A DNA stretch of 64,000 nucleotides from JAGQIB01 sp041393395 (GCA_041393395.1 JAWKKG010000004.1:682001-746000), one strand, 5' to 3'; positions 43,941-53,214 are shown, counted from the stretch's first letter. A program made the numbers and translations. The notes: generated by a model from the sequence alone, not told the origin.

Positions 43941-45149
43941 CTAGGCGAGGACTCCGAGGGACGGGAACGCGGAGCCGAGGACATCGCGCGAGGGGACCCC
44001 GAGCCAGCGGTCGAGCAGCTCGCCGTAGAGCGAACGGAAGTCCGTGGTCGGCGCCACGTCTCCCGCGAGGAGCGTCTCCGGCGCCAGCGATGGCGCCGTC
44101 CCGTGCAATCCGGAGCGCACCCGCGAGCCCACGACGAAGCACGGACCCGCGACTCCGTGATCGGTGCCGAGGCTGCCGTTCTCGGCCACCCGCCGCCCGA
44201 ACTCACTGAAGGCGAACAGCACCACACGATCGAGGTCGCCGTTCCGCTCGAGATCGTCGACGAACGCCGCCAGCCCGTCGCCGAGCTCCTGCAAGAGCTC
44301 CTCGTGCTTCGTCTGCTGGCGGGCGTGCGTGTCGTAGCCCGTCTGGGTCAGGTAATAGACCCGCGTCGGCGCGCGGCCGGCAATGAACCGGGCCACGAGC
44401 GAGAGCTCGTTCCCGAGTTGCGTCTGCGGATACGGGAGGGAGTTTCGCCCGCGCCCGAGGACCTCCTGCACCGTCTCGGCCGAGATGCGTGCGCGCGACT
44501 CGACCCGGCGGAGGAACTCCTGCAGTTTCTCGGAATCTCCCGCGGACTCGGGATCCAGGGACCACGTCGGCTGCCGGAACGCCGCGGGATCGCGGAGCGT
44601 CACGCCGAGCAACGAGTGGTTGTCCAGAATCAGGGGACGGGAATCGGCGATCGCGATTCCGGACGTCGGATGATCGGACCCACCCGGCTGCTCGAGCGCG
44701 CGGCCGAGCCACCCCGTGTCCGGAAGCGGATCGAAGTGGCCGGAGTGCCAGATCTCGGTCGAGCGGAAGTGCGAACGGTTCGGATTCGGATAGCCGACGG
44801 CCTGCACGATCGCGAGACGGTCCCGCTCCCACAACGAGGCGAGCCCACGGAGGTTCGGGTGCAGCCCGAAGCCCCCTCCGAGGGCGAGCGTGGACTTCGC
44901 GTCCACCCCGAGCGTCGGCCGCACGCGCCGGTACTCGTCGTCTTCCACCGGAACGATCGTGTTCAGGCCGTCGTTCCCCCCGTCGAGCTGGAGCACGACG
45001 AGAATCGGAAAGTCGCCGTTGGAACCCGACGGGTCCTCGCTCGCCCACGCCCGCTCCACGAGTCGTCCGAGGAACGCGGGATAGGCGACGGAGAGACTCG
45101 CGCCGAGCAGACCTTGCTTCAGGAGTCGACGTCGCGAGCAGCGGTGCAT
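43941..45149 (-). CDS. DUF1501 family secreted protein
   Basis: This 402-residue protein opens with a twin-arginine-like signal (SRRRLLKQGLLGASLSVAYP), so Tat export is plausible. The DUF1501 core is recognised by VVLQLDGGNDGLNTIVPVED, NRSHFRSTEIWHSG, TGYDTHARQQTKHEELLQ and FSEFGRRVAENGSLGTDHG. The fold is of the alkaline-phosphatase/sulfatase superfamily, with metal-binding-like Asp/His residues, but activity is not known. It lies 21 bp after the DUF1800 gene, the usual pairing. ATG at 45149 follows GAGGAG. Confidence 0.92.
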   Translation of the reverse strand: MHRCSRRRLLKQGLLGASLSVAYPAFLGRLVERAWASEDPSGSNGDFPILVVLQLDGGNDGLNTIVPVEDDEYRRVRPTLGVDAKSTLALGGGFGLHPNLRGLASLWERDRLAIVQAVGYPNPNRSHFRSTEIWHSGHFDPLPDTGWLGRALEQPGGSDHPTSGIAIADSRPLILDNHSLLGVTLRDPAAFRQPTWSLDPESAGDSEKLQEFLRRVESRARISAETVQEVLGRGRNSLPYPQTQLGNELSLVARFIAGRAPTRVYYLTQTGYDTHARQQTKHEELLQELGDGLAAFVDDLERNGDLDRVVLFAFSEFGRRVAENGSLGTDHGVAGPCFVVGSRVRSGLHGTAPSLAPETLLAGDVAPTTDFRSLYGELLDRWLGVPSRDVLGSAFPSLGVLA

Positions 45150-45170
45150 GGTCCGTTCTCCTCGAAGGTC

Positions 45171-46586
45171 TCAGACCAGTTGATAGTGGAATGTGCCCAC
45201 GAACCGGGAGATCGCTTCGCGGAGGTCGGCGTTCGTCCACGCGTCGGGGGGCGGCAGAGGATCCAGCAGGCGAGCGAGCTCGGCCCGGACCTCTTCCGCG
45301 GGCGGCGGCAGGAACAGGCGATCGATCAACGCGTCGGCGGTCTCGCGTCGCGTGCCGCGGATCAACGTGTCCCGTACGTCGTCGCGGATCACCGGCGAAA
45401 GGCCCGGCGTGAGCAGCAGATCCGCGAGGGCCCGGAACCTCGTCAGCAGCGCGGCGGCCGTGATCCAGCGTCTTCCCCCCGGCCAGCCGGCGACGTTCGG
45501 GGGCTCGAACATCGATTGACCGAGATGCTCCAGCAGATCGCGGCGCCAGGGCGAGGGCGGCGTCCCCAGTTCCATCGAACGGAGGAATCCCACCAGCCAT
45601 TCGACGGGGCCCTTCACGCGGGCGAGCCGGACGGAGTCGGAGTAGAACTCGCTGCTCGTGAACAGGTCCCGCAAGGTCTCGCCGATGTGACCGTCGTGCA
45701 GCTCCAGGTGGACGGCGATCGCTTCCGTGAGATCGGGATCGCGATCGTCGCGTACGAAGAAGCCTTGCAGCTTGCCGCCGAGGAAACGCCAGCAGCGGGG
45801 ACGCGACGTCAGGATGCGGACGACGTCATCCCCGTCGAGGGGACCGGATGCGCCGAGCACGGTCTTCGGGCCGTCGTCGTGCTGGTTCGCGTGGCGTGCG
45901 AACACCATCCGGTCGGACTCGATCCCCCACCCCGTGAACGCGCGCGCCGCCTCGCGGACGTCCTCCTCGGTGTAGTTGCCCTCGCCGAGCGTGAACAGCT
46001 CGAGCAGCTCTCGCCCGAAGTTCTCGTTCGGATTGCCGCGGCGGTTCTCGTCATTGTCGAGGTACCGGAGCATTGCGGGATCGCGACAAAGCTGGCGCAG
46101 CAGCTCCGCGAACGGACCCGCGCCATACTCGCGGAACATCTGATTCTGACCCCACATGGCCGGACCGTTCTGGACCTTCGACGTCTGCGTCGCGAAATGA
46201 CCGTGCCAGAACAAAGTCAGCTTCTCGCGAAGCGGCGTGCTGGTGAGGTACATCCGATCGAACCACCAGTCGGCGGTATGAGTCGTGCGGGCCAGATCGC
46301 GGTTTCGCTGGCGTGTCGTGTACTGCGCGATCTCGTCCTCGGTCATCGGCTCGGGATGCTCGAGAAGACGCTCCGCCCGGTGGCGGATCTCGACTCCCGG
46401 AACGACCCAGTCCGGGGGCACGATCGACTCCCCGGAGAAATCGAGCAGGGAGTCGACCGCACCGTGCAGGCCGAGCGCATGCAGCCGATCGATATCCCGG
46501 GGCGGCCCCCCGAAACCCGCGCGCGCGAGGAGATGCGCGGCCGCGGCGCGATCGAAGCGATCCGGAGGCAGGGCGGTCAGCGACAC
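45171..46586 (-). CDS. DUF1800 family protein
   Basis: This 471-residue DUF1800 protein shows the typical AAHLLARAGFGGPPRDIDRL start, LTLFWHGHFATQTSKVQN, NFGRELLELFTLGEGNYTEE and FEPPNVAGWPGGRRWI motifs. The family is almost always encoded beside DUF1501 and its function is unknown; a role in cell-surface or matrix polymers has been suggested. There is no obvious signal peptide in this copy. The GTG start at 46586 follows GGGAG by six bases. Confidence 0.92.
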   Translation of the reverse strand: MSLTALPPDRFDRAAAAHLLARAGFGGPPRDIDRLHALGLHGAVDSLLDFSGESIVPPDWVVPGVEIRHRAERLLEHPEPMTEDEIAQYTTRQRNRDLARTTHTADWWFDRMYLTSTPLREKLTLFWHGHFATQTSKVQNGPAMWGQNQMFREYGAGPFAELLRQLCRDPAMLRYLDNDENRRGNPNENFGRELLELFTLGEGNYTEEDVREAARAFTGWGIESDRMVFARHANQHDDGPKTVLGASGPLDGDDVVRILTSRPRCWRFLGGKLQGFFVRDDRDPDLTEAIAVHLELHDGHIGETLRDLFTSSEFYSDSVRLARVKGPVEWLVGFLRSMELGTPPSPWRRDLLEHLGQSMFEPPNVAGWPGGRRWITAAALLTRFRALADLLLTPGLSPVIRDDVRDTLIRGTRRETADALIDRLFLPPPAEEVRAELARLLDPLPPPDAWTNADLREAISRFVGTFHYQLV

Positions 46587-46607
46587 GGTCGACTCCCGAA
46601 CGACGAA

Positions 46608-46660
46608 GGCCCGGGGAGCGCTCTCGCCGGCCGACAGGCGGGCGGGGCGCTCCTCGGGCC
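46608..46660 (-). terminator. Long GC hairpin after the DUF2225 gene
   Basis: A 14-bp stem with one mismatch (GGCCCGGGGAGCGC with GCGCTCCTCGGGCC) surrounds a loop of about 25 bases that is itself able to pair. It lies between the stop at 46708 and the next minus-strand start at 46586. There is no T-run, so it may be a processing or attenuation structure instead. Confidence 0.5.
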
Positions 46661-46707
46661 CTCATTGTAACGCAATTCGGGAGGGACATGCCGATGTCCC
46701 CGATCGA

Positions 46708-47424
46708 TCAGACCAGGACGTCGCTCGGGGACTCCAGCTGCCGCTTGATCTGGTCGGACAACCACGCAAGCCCCTCGTCGGAGTCGGCCACGAGCGCCAG
46801 CTCCTCCCGGCTCCGGTGGAACCAGGTCTCGGCCCGGCGGCGGCGGTTCAGCCGTCGGTGGAGGTCTCCCACCAGATAGGAGATCACGGCTCGCTGCGAC
46901 TGATCGCCGCATTCGCCGATCTCGAGCGCCTCCTCGAATCTCCGCACGGACTCCCGCTGGTAGAGACGCTCCTTCTCCCGGTTCTGTCGCGAACGCGCGA
47001 CCCACGACGCGCGCAGGAAGCTGTCCGCCACCTCGAGGGAGCTGCGATCCTCCCACTCGTAGATGAGGGCGAGGAACTCGTAGCGAAAGAAGGCGGCGCT
47101 GGGGCGCTTCAGGTCGCGGGTGCGCGGCGTGAGGAACTTGCGGATCTTCCGGATGACGTTCTCCGTGACTCCCTCGCGGAAGTCCTCGGGATAGCCGGCG
47201 AATCCGCACTCACGGCAAGCCTGCACCTGATCCTCCAGAGGATCGTATCCCCAGCAGTGCGGCCGGAAATCGGAGTCCGCCCCGTGGCTCCCGCAGGAGC
47301 GTACGGAGGGGACCTCGAAGCGGGCCTCGCACACGGGGCACACCTGGATCTCGGGCTTGAAGGTCACGGCGTCCTCGGTGTCGGTCTCGGGGGCGGTAGG
47401 CACTGGTTGGATCGGTCGAGCCAC
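46708..47424 (-). CDS. DUF2225 family protein
   Basis: This protein of about 238 residues has an N-terminal zinc-ribbon-like region (CPVCEARFEVP, a second Cys/His group at CGSHGAD and HCWGYDP, then ACRECGFAG). A helical TPR-like C-terminal part (FLALIYEWEDRSSLEVADSF, VGDLHRRLNRRRRAETWFHR) follows. This layout matches DUF2225, whose role is unknown. GTG at 47424 is preferred for a short AGG-containing ribosome site, with GTG at 47403 as alternative. It is divergent from the sulfatase-like gene. Confidence 0.8.
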   Translation of the reverse strand: MARPIQPVPTAPETDTEDAVTFKPEIQVCPVCEARFEVPSVRSCGSHGADSDFRPHCWGYDPLEDQVQACRECGFAGYPEDFREGVTENVIRKIRKFLTPRTRDLKRPSAAFFRYEFLALIYEWEDRSSLEVADSFLRASWVARSRQNREKERLYQRESVRRFEEALEIGECGDQSQRAVISYLVGDLHRRLNRRRRAETWFHRSREELALVADSDEGLAWLSDQIKRQLESPSDVLV

Positions 47425-47636
47425 CCGGAACCTGAAGTACGCGGAGGCCGTAAAGTGTTGGCGCAACGTCAGTTGGCAAGTATGACGCCGACTCGTCGAA
47501 CGTCGACGATCTTGACCATCTTCGTCGTTCTCACGCTCCCGCTGAACCCTCGGGCTTGGCAGCGTTGACGTTGTTTGGGCGACGGTCCCACGAGACTCCC
47601 CGAGAAAGGTCCCCTTGCCGGTGCTACGTTGAGCGC

Positions 47637-49151
47637 ATGCGGACCGTTCGTCGCCTCGGGATCCTCGCGCTGCTCGGCCTGGTCGCCTGCGAAGCCTCGC
47701 CGCCCGCGGGCCGACGCGTCCTCCTCGTGACGCTCGACACGCTGTCCGCGGATCGAGTCGGGGCCTGGGGAGACGTCGAGGCGCGCACGCCCCAGCTCGA
47801 TCGCTGGGCGCGCCGCGGGATCGCCGTCCGCGATGCGATCGCTCCGACCCCGATGACGCTGCCGTCGCACGCCACGATCCTCTCCGGCGTCGATCCCGTC
47901 CGCCACGGCGTTCGCGAGAACGGCTTCTACCGGTTCCCCGACACGCTCCGAACCGTGGCCGAGCGCTTCGACGGGCCGAGTGCCGCGTTCGTCGCCGCCT
48001 ATCCGCTCGCGGCGCGCTTCGGACTCGCCGCCGGGTTCGACCACTACGACGATCGATGCGAGACGTCCGCCGGGGCGCGTCCGCCGGAGCGGGCGGCCGG
48101 TGAAGTCCTCGCGGCCGCGGCCGACTGGCTCGACGCGGCCCCTCCGGACCGGGACCTGCTGGTCTGGATCCACCTGTACGACGCGCACTACCCCTACCGG
48201 CCTCCCGCTCCGTTCGACGGCACGGCATTCGACCCGTACCGCGGCGAGATCGCCGCGCTCGACGCGCGACTCGCCCGCTTCGCCGGTCGCGAATCCGTGC
48301 GCGACGCGACGTGGATCGTGGTCGGAGATCACGGGGAATCGCTCGGCGCGCACGGCGAGATCACCCACAGCCTGTTCATCTACGACGCGACGCAGCGGGT
48401 CCCCGGTCTCGTCTGCGGCCCGGGAATCTCACCCCGCCTCGATCGGTCGCCGCGACCGCTGCTCGACGTGGCACCCACGGTGCTCGCGGCGCTCGGCCTG
48501 CCTGCCGGCGACCTTCCCGGCATCGCTCTCCAGGCTCCGGCCGACGAGCGCGCGGCCTGGATCGAATCGGCGCACCCCTTCCTGCTGCGCGGCGCGAGCC
48601 CGCTGTTCGGGATCCGGGAGGCGAACTGGAAGTACGTCCTCGCGCCGAGGCCCGAGCTGTACGATTTGCGCCACGATCCGGGAGAGACCCGCAACGTCGT
48701 GGCCGACCACCCGGAGGAAGCGCGCCGGTTGGGAGACGCAGTCCGTGACGTGCTCGCGACCGCGGTGCCTCTCGAGCCCGTGGCCGCGGATCCCGAAGTC
48801 GCCGAGCGACTCCGCGCGCTCGGCTACGCCGGCGACCCGCAGGGGGCTGCGTCCCCGCGCCGGGATCCGAAGGATCTCGTGGAGTCCCTCGCGGCGCTCT
48901 GGTACGGCGAGCAGGCCTGGAAGGACGGGGACGCGACCGCCGCACTCCCCCACCTGGAGGAGGCGATCCGACGCGATCCGCGGAACAAGGAAGCGCACGC
49001 CTACCTGATGTCCGTGTACGCGTCACGCGGCGAATGGGAGCGAGCGCGGGCCGCCGGCGAGCGTGCGCTCGAGCTTCCCCCACCCACGGTGGATGCCTCG
49101 ATCCGCGAGGCTCTCGCGGCGATCGAGCGAGCGGCGGCGAATCCGAATTGA
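47637..49151 (+). CDS. Sulfatase-like lipoprotein with C-terminal TPR
   Basis: This 504-residue predicted lipoprotein (lipobox LVAC, about 15-18) has an alkaline-phosphatase-superfamily sulfatase domain: LLVTLDTLSADRVG (metal Asp34), TPMTLPSHATILSG and VVGDHGESLGAHGE. The nucleophile position of the C/S-x-P-S-R motif is Thr74 (TLPSH), as in phosphoglycerol- and phosphoethanolamine-transferase relatives. Formylglycine-dependent sulfatase activity is therefore unlikely. Two TPR-like repeats close the protein (DGDATAALPHLEEAIRRDPR and following). ATG at 47637 begins the lipoprotein signal. Confidence 0.88.
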   Translation: MRTVRRLGILALLGLVACEASPPAGRRVLLVTLDTLSADRVGAWGDVEARTPQLDRWARRGIAVRDAIAPTPMTLPSHATILSGVDPVRHGVRENGFYRFPDTLRTVAERFDGPSAAFVAAYPLAARFGLAAGFDHYDDRCETSAGARPPERAAGEVLAAAADWLDAAPPDRDLLVWIHLYDAHYPYRPPAPFDGTAFDPYRGEIAALDARLARFAGRESVRDATWIVVGDHGESLGAHGEITHSLFIYDATQRVPGLVCGPGISPRLDRSPRPLLDVAPTVLAALGLPAGDLPGIALQAPADERAAWIESAHPFLLRGASPLFGIREANWKYVLAPRPELYDLRHDPGETRNVVADHPEEARRLGDAVRDVLATAVPLEPVAADPEVAERLRALGYAGDPQGAASPRRDPKDLVESLAALWYGEQAWKDGDATAALPHLEEAIRRDPRNKEAHAYLMSVYASRGEWERARAAGERALELPPPTVDASIREALAAIERAAANPN

Positions 49152-49157
49152 AAGCGA

Positions 49158-49189
49158 GACGGGCCGGACGCTCTCGCGTCCAGCCCGTC
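49158..49189 (+). terminator. Bidirectional hairpin terminator
   Basis: A stem of 13 pairs with one mismatch (GACGGGC plus GGACGC against GCGTCC plus GCCCGTC) has a TCTC loop. It begins seven bases after the sulfatase-like stop and lies 30 bases beyond the end of the minus-strand 33-residue gene, so it can serve both converging units. Confidence 0.75.
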
Positions 49190-49219
49190 CATCGCGGAGG
49201 GTCCCGAGATCGAGGTTCG

Positions 49220-49321
49220 TCAGGCAGCCCAGCCCAGGACGGTCACGGCCAGTCCGGCGAGGATCCCGACGATTCCCAGCGCAGCGAAGAGAAGCGGTGC
49301 GCCACGATCGATCGCTTTCAT
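49220..49321 (-). CDS. 33-residue single-helix membrane peptide
   Basis: This short gene encodes a charged N-terminus (MKAIDRGAP) and one hydrophobic helix (about residues 9-31) ending WAA. ATG at 49321 is preceded by GGAAGGAAG, one of the best ribosome sites in the region, and a terminator follows the stop. It lies 35 bp downstream of the tetraheme cytochrome gene on the same strand, so it is probably co-transcribed. I do not recognise a family; a role as a small subunit or chaperone of the electron-transfer complex is possible but unproven. Confidence 0.65.
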   Translation of the reverse strand: MKAIDRGAPLLFAALGIVGILAGLAVTVLGWAA

Positions 49322-49356
49322 GAGGCTTCCTTCCGTTCGGTGCTCACGTGGTCGCG

Positions 49357-49935
49357 CTACTCGTCGTCGCCGGCCGAGGACGCGCCTTCCGGAATCGGGT
49401 GCGCGATCTTCTCGACCGCGGTCTTGAAGTCGAAGTCCTTGTGGAACGGATTGTTCGGGTCCGGTCCGTGGCAGCCGAGGCAGGTCTCTTCCGTGGGCTC
49501 GATCAGACCGACGGAGGCGGCCTCGACCGTACCGGCGCGGATGTCCGCCATGACCTTCTTCTTGTAGTAGCCACTACCCGGTCCGTGGCAGCTCTCGCAG
49601 GAGACGCCCTCTTCGAGCGTGATTTTCTGGTTCGCGAGGTCGGCCATCACCGGGAAGGCGGTCACGTGGCACTTCAGGCACTTCGGCTCCGCCTGCGGAT
49701 TGTCGATCCCCATCTTCTTGGCTTCGGCCAGCGACTTCTCACTGGCGAGAACCTCGAAGGCCTTGGCGTGCGGACCGGCTTCCCACTTGGCGAGCTGGTT
49801 TCCGGTCGCATCCTTCTTGTGGCACATGGAGCATTTCTTGAGGCCGATGTACTCGTAGTCCGCCGCCGACGCGACGCTCGTTCCGAGGAACGCCGTGATC
49901 GCCAAGCCGACCATCCACAACGTGACGTTTCGCAT
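49357..49935 (-). CDS. Tetraheme cytochrome c (cytochrome c554-like)
   Basis: This 192-residue secreted cytochrome has a signal peptide (about 1-24) and four CXXCH motifs: CSMCH, CLKCH, CESCH and CLGCH. The order YIGLKKCSMCH, KCLKCHVTAFP, GVSCESCHGPGSGY, CLGCHGPDP matches the cytochrome c554/c-prime fold. It probably carries electrons in the periplasm. It follows GGAGGGGAAG. It is separated from the 42-heme gene by 120 bp including a hairpin, so it may be a separate transcript with the 33-residue peptide. Confidence 0.92.
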   Translation of the reverse strand: MRNVTLWMVGLAITAFLGTSVASAADYEYIGLKKCSMCHKKDATGNQLAKWEAGPHAKAFEVLASEKSLAEAKKMGIDNPQAEPKCLKCHVTAFPVMADLANQKITLEEGVSCESCHGPGSGYYKKKVMADIRAGTVEAASVGLIEPTEETCLGCHGPDPNNPFHKDFDFKTAVEKIAHPIPEGASSAGDDE

Positions 49936-50043
49936 TTCTTCCCCTCCCCGATGGCCCCTCCGGGCCTCCGCCGAAATGGCGGACTCAGGACTCGCGTATG
50001 GTTACCCAGACACCCCGGAGCCGTCCAGCGGTTCCCGGGTGCC

Positions 50044-50071
50044 TTCGGAAACCCCCTACGGGGTCTCCGAA
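50044..50071 (-). terminator. Hairpin at the end of the 42-heme gene
   Basis: TTCGGAAACCCC pairs with GGGGTCTCCGAA (one mismatch) around a short loop, overlapping the stop codon of the 42-heme gene. It may end or attenuate the cytochrome operon before the tetraheme gene. No T-run follows. Confidence 0.45.
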
Positions 50072-53000
50072 CCCCGTACCTCGAGATTCGGACCCAGGTG
50101 GCACTGGACGCAAAGGGCGCGCTGCTTCTCGTGCGTCGTGAGCTTCTCCTGCTGGCCGCTATGCGGCTCGTGGCAAGACGAGCACACCACGGGGCGGCCG
50201 TTGCGGGGATCGATCACGCGCTCTCCCATCGGGTGCAGGTGGGTCTCGGGGACGCCATCGTGACATCCCAGGCACAGGTCGATCTGGTTCTCGATCATCA
50301 GCCCCGGGAACTCGCTGCCGTGCGGCGCGTGACAGGTCTCGCAGTCCTGTTCCGGATGCTGTACCGGTCCGGCAAAGAGATCCCGCGAGTGGCAGGAGAA
50401 GCAAGTCTTCGCGATCCCGTCGCGGCGCAAGAGGGTCGACGTCTTGCCCGCGTGCGGCGAGTGGCAGTTCAGGCACGCGCGCTCGTCCGTCATCGGCGCG
50501 TGGTGCCCCGCCGTCTCCGGTCCCGGCACCTCGACGTCATGACAGGATGCGCAAAGCTCCGCTCCCACCTCCACGAGTTCGCCCGAGTCCTCGTGGCACG
50601 AAGCGCAGTCCTGATCCGCGTAGGGCTCGTGGAAGAACTTCGGCATCAACCCGGGCCGGTCGGATCCGTGCGGATCGTGACACCCCGCGCAGTCCCCGGT
50701 CGTGATCTCGAAGTTCCCGTGCTTCGCCCGGAACTCCGGCGTCTCCGCGTCGTGACACGGTGCGCACGACGCCGCCACGGACGCCGCCGTGAGCAGTCCC
50801 TCCGACCGGCCGACGTGAGGCTCGTGGCAATCGAAACACTTGCCGAGACTCGCCGGGCGATGGGGCCGTGAGAGCTTCGTACGCGCGAGGACGTCCTCGT
50901 GGCAATCCCCGCACAACCCGGGCATGGTCTCGTTCAGCAGGCCCGGCGAGAAACCGTCGTGCGCTCCGTGACAGGTCCGGCACCCGCCATCGCGCGCGGG
51001 GGCGTGGACGAGGTCGCGATCGGCACGCGCGATCGCGTCGGCCGGTTCCTCGTGACACCGGGCACACAGGGCGTCCGTGCGCGCCGGCAGCAGGTTCTCG
51101 GCCGACGAAGCGTGTGGCGCGTGGCACTCCGTGCAGTCGCCGGCCTCCACCGGTGGGTGCAGCTCGCGGCCCGGCGCGCTCGGCGTCGGGGCGTCGTGGC
51201 ACTCGAGACAGAGGTCCGGCACGGACTCCGTCAGTCGGATCGGGCGTCCCGGAGCGGGATCCTCGTGGCAGTCCGAGCATGAGGCGCCCGCGAAGGCCTC
51301 GTGCGCGAACGGTCGAATCATCGACTTGCTCTTGCCGCCGTGCGGATCGTGGCAGGAAAGACACGCGTCGGCCGCGATCACGTGTTCGCCGTGCGCCACC
51401 CGCAGCGCATCGGCCTCCGGGTCGTGACACGACGTGCACGTCGCCACGAGCCGGATCGAACCGTCGTCGTCCCGCGTGCGGTGGGCGTCGTGGCACACGG
51501 CACAACGACCCTCCGCGACCGGCGTATGGAGCTCGAGTTCCTCGAAGCTCTTCCGGAGGTCGCCGTGACACTCGTAACACAGCTCCGCCCCCGCTTTACG
51601 GGCGAGCTTGCCGCCTTCGACCTCCGACGCGTGCGGCGAGTGACACGACGTGCACTCTCCCCGGGCGACCGGCTCGTGCCAGCTCGCCGGCGCCACGGTC
51701 GCGTCCGCCACGTCGTGACACTCCGCGCAAAGATCCCCGACGCTCTCGGTCAGGAGCGCCCGCTGCTCCCCGGCATGCGCGACGTGGCAGGTCTCGCAAT
51801 CGCCGTCGGCGAACGGCGGATGGACCTCCGCGAAGCGGAACTCGTCCGCCTGATCCCGGTGACAGTTCAGGCACAACGCCGGAGCGGCCGACCGCAGCAT
51901 CGCGACCTCGTCGGTGCCGTGCGCGCCGTGGCAGTCCGAGCAGCTGCCGCCCTGGAACGGCAGGTGCGAGACCGGCTGCTCGGCGCGGAGCTCGCGCAGC
52001 TCGTCGTGGCACGAGAAACAGGTCGTGTCGACCGGCTCCCGCAGCAGATGCGGATGCTCCGATGCGTGCGAGGCGTGACACTCCCGACAGTCGCCGTCCA
52101 TCGGCGGATGCGGGTGCGACACGGATCCGGCCTTCTCCACGAGATCCTCGTGACAGCTTCTACACAGGTCCTCGGGCGGCTCCCGCAGCAGGGCCGCGGT
52201 TTCCGTGCCGTGCGGAGCATGACAGACGTCGCACGCCTTCGCCCGGAACGGACCGTGGACGGACTCCATCTCCAGCTCGTCGCGGATGTCCCGGTGACAG
52301 GACACGCAAAGCTCGTCGGCGCCGCCGCGAAGGAGCGACGGCAGATTCGAGCGATGCGGCTCATGGCAGGACAGGCACTTGCCCTCCGCCGCGGGAGCGT
52401 GCGGATGCGCGGTCGCCATCGCCGTCTCGGCCTGGTCGTGACAGGAAGTGCAGAGCGCGTCCTCGTCGTCCACGAACACGGTGACGTCGTCGTTCACGGA
52501 CTCGTGGCAGGACTCGCAGTCCCCTGCCGCGAAGGGCTCATGGATGAATCCGCCGCTCGCCGCGGGCGGGTTTCCGTGCGGATCGTGGCACGAGGAGCAG
52601 GCGGCGCCCGCCACCTCCGGTCGTCCGTGGAGTTCCGGCAACTCCTCACGGGGACCGTGGCAGCGGGCGCACAGCTCCGCCTCCGGCGCCTGCAGCAATC
52701 CGGGAATCGTCGACTCGTGTTCCGTGTGGCACTCCGAACACTTGCCCTTCGCGAACGGGGCGTGCAGATCCTCGGCCCCCACGAGCGCGGCGAGACGTGG
52801 ATGACACGTCGCGCACGTGGTCGCCGGATCGGATCGGAGGAGGGCGGCGTTCGGGCCGCCGTGCGGGTCGTGACACGAGGCACAGGTCGTGGCTTCCGTC
52901 GTGAGGTGGCTGAACGCCGCGTTCTCGTCCGGGACGACGTCGGTGTGACACGTCACGCAGAGATCGGGAAAGCCCCGCTGCAGGACCAGCTGCTGCGCGA

Positions 53001-53214
53001 AGCCGTGTCGCTTGTGGCAGGACTCGCAGTCGCGGTCTTTCACGGGCGCGTGCGGAAATGCCATCTCGTCGTACTCGCGTCCGGCGTCCTGGTGGCACTC
53101 GAGGCACGGACGCCCCGCGGCCCGCGCGCCCCCGGGCGCGGTGAGCACGCCCAGGCACACCGCGCCCAGGACGAGCACGACGGAAAGCGACCCGCGGCGG
53201 GCGATCGGGTTCAT
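50056..53214 (-). CDS. Giant 42-heme cytochrome c
   Basis: This 1052-residue secreted cytochrome has a signal peptide (about 1-33). By my count it carries 42 CXXCH motifs, about one per 25 residues, spread along the whole mature chain with no heme-free domain. The motifs alternate: a GDCxxCHxxHG type is followed by a LCxxCHxDL type, with LL-R/E segments between, the pattern of paired-CXXCH cytochromes. That implies repeated duplication of a di-heme unit. A linear heme wire spanning the periplasm or extending from the surface is the natural inference. It is the last gene of the operon containing the outer-membrane barrel, with ATGA overlap upstream. Confidence 0.95.
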   Translation of the reverse strand: MNPIARRGSLSVVLVLGAVCLGVLTAPGGARAAGRPCLECHQDAGREYDEMAFPHAPVKDRDCESCHKRHGFAQQLVLQRGFPDLCVTCHTDVVPDENAAFSHLTTEATTCASCHDPHGGPNAALLRSDPATTCATCHPRLAALVGAEDLHAPFAKGKCSECHTEHESTIPGLLQAPEAELCARCHGPREELPELHGRPEVAGAACSSCHDPHGNPPAASGGFIHEPFAAGDCESCHESVNDDVTVFVDDEDALCTSCHDQAETAMATAHPHAPAAEGKCLSCHEPHRSNLPSLLRGGADELCVSCHRDIRDELEMESVHGPFRAKACDVCHAPHGTETAALLREPPEDLCRSCHEDLVEKAGSVSHPHPPMDGDCRECHASHASEHPHLLREPVDTTCFSCHDELRELRAEQPVSHLPFQGGSCSDCHGAHGTDEVAMLRSAAPALCLNCHRDQADEFRFAEVHPPFADGDCETCHVAHAGEQRALLTESVGDLCAECHDVADATVAPASWHEPVARGECTSCHSPHASEVEGGKLARKAGAELCYECHGDLRKSFEELELHTPVAEGRCAVCHDAHRTRDDDGSIRLVATCTSCHDPEADALRVAHGEHVIAADACLSCHDPHGGKSKSMIRPFAHEAFAGASCSDCHEDPAPGRPIRLTESVPDLCLECHDAPTPSAPGRELHPPVEAGDCTECHAPHASSAENLLPARTDALCARCHEEPADAIARADRDLVHAPARDGGCRTCHGAHDGFSPGLLNETMPGLCGDCHEDVLARTKLSRPHRPASLGKCFDCHEPHVGRSEGLLTAASVAASCAPCHDAETPEFRAKHGNFEITTGDCAGCHDPHGSDRPGLMPKFFHEPYADQDCASCHEDSGELVEVGAELCASCHDVEVPGPETAGHHAPMTDERACLNCHSPHAGKTSTLLRRDGIAKTCFSCHSRDLFAGPVQHPEQDCETCHAPHGSEFPGLMIENQIDLCLGCHDGVPETHLHPMGERVIDPRNGRPVVCSSCHEPHSGQQEKLTTHEKQRALCVQCHLGPNLEVRGSETP

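Noticed and set aside
43152..46670. 1172-codon plus-strand frame across DUF1501 and DUF1800
   Set aside because: It spans two recognised minus-strand genes and the AsmA 3' end; no own ribosome site or motif.
47637..49151. Classical formylglycine sulfatase
   Set aside because: The Cys/Ser nucleophile is Thr and the following Arg is His.
50056..53214. Tandem CXXCH repeats as a DNA repeat or CRISPR-like array
   Set aside because: The periodicity is at protein level only; spacing and DNA sequence vary and the frame is open throughout.
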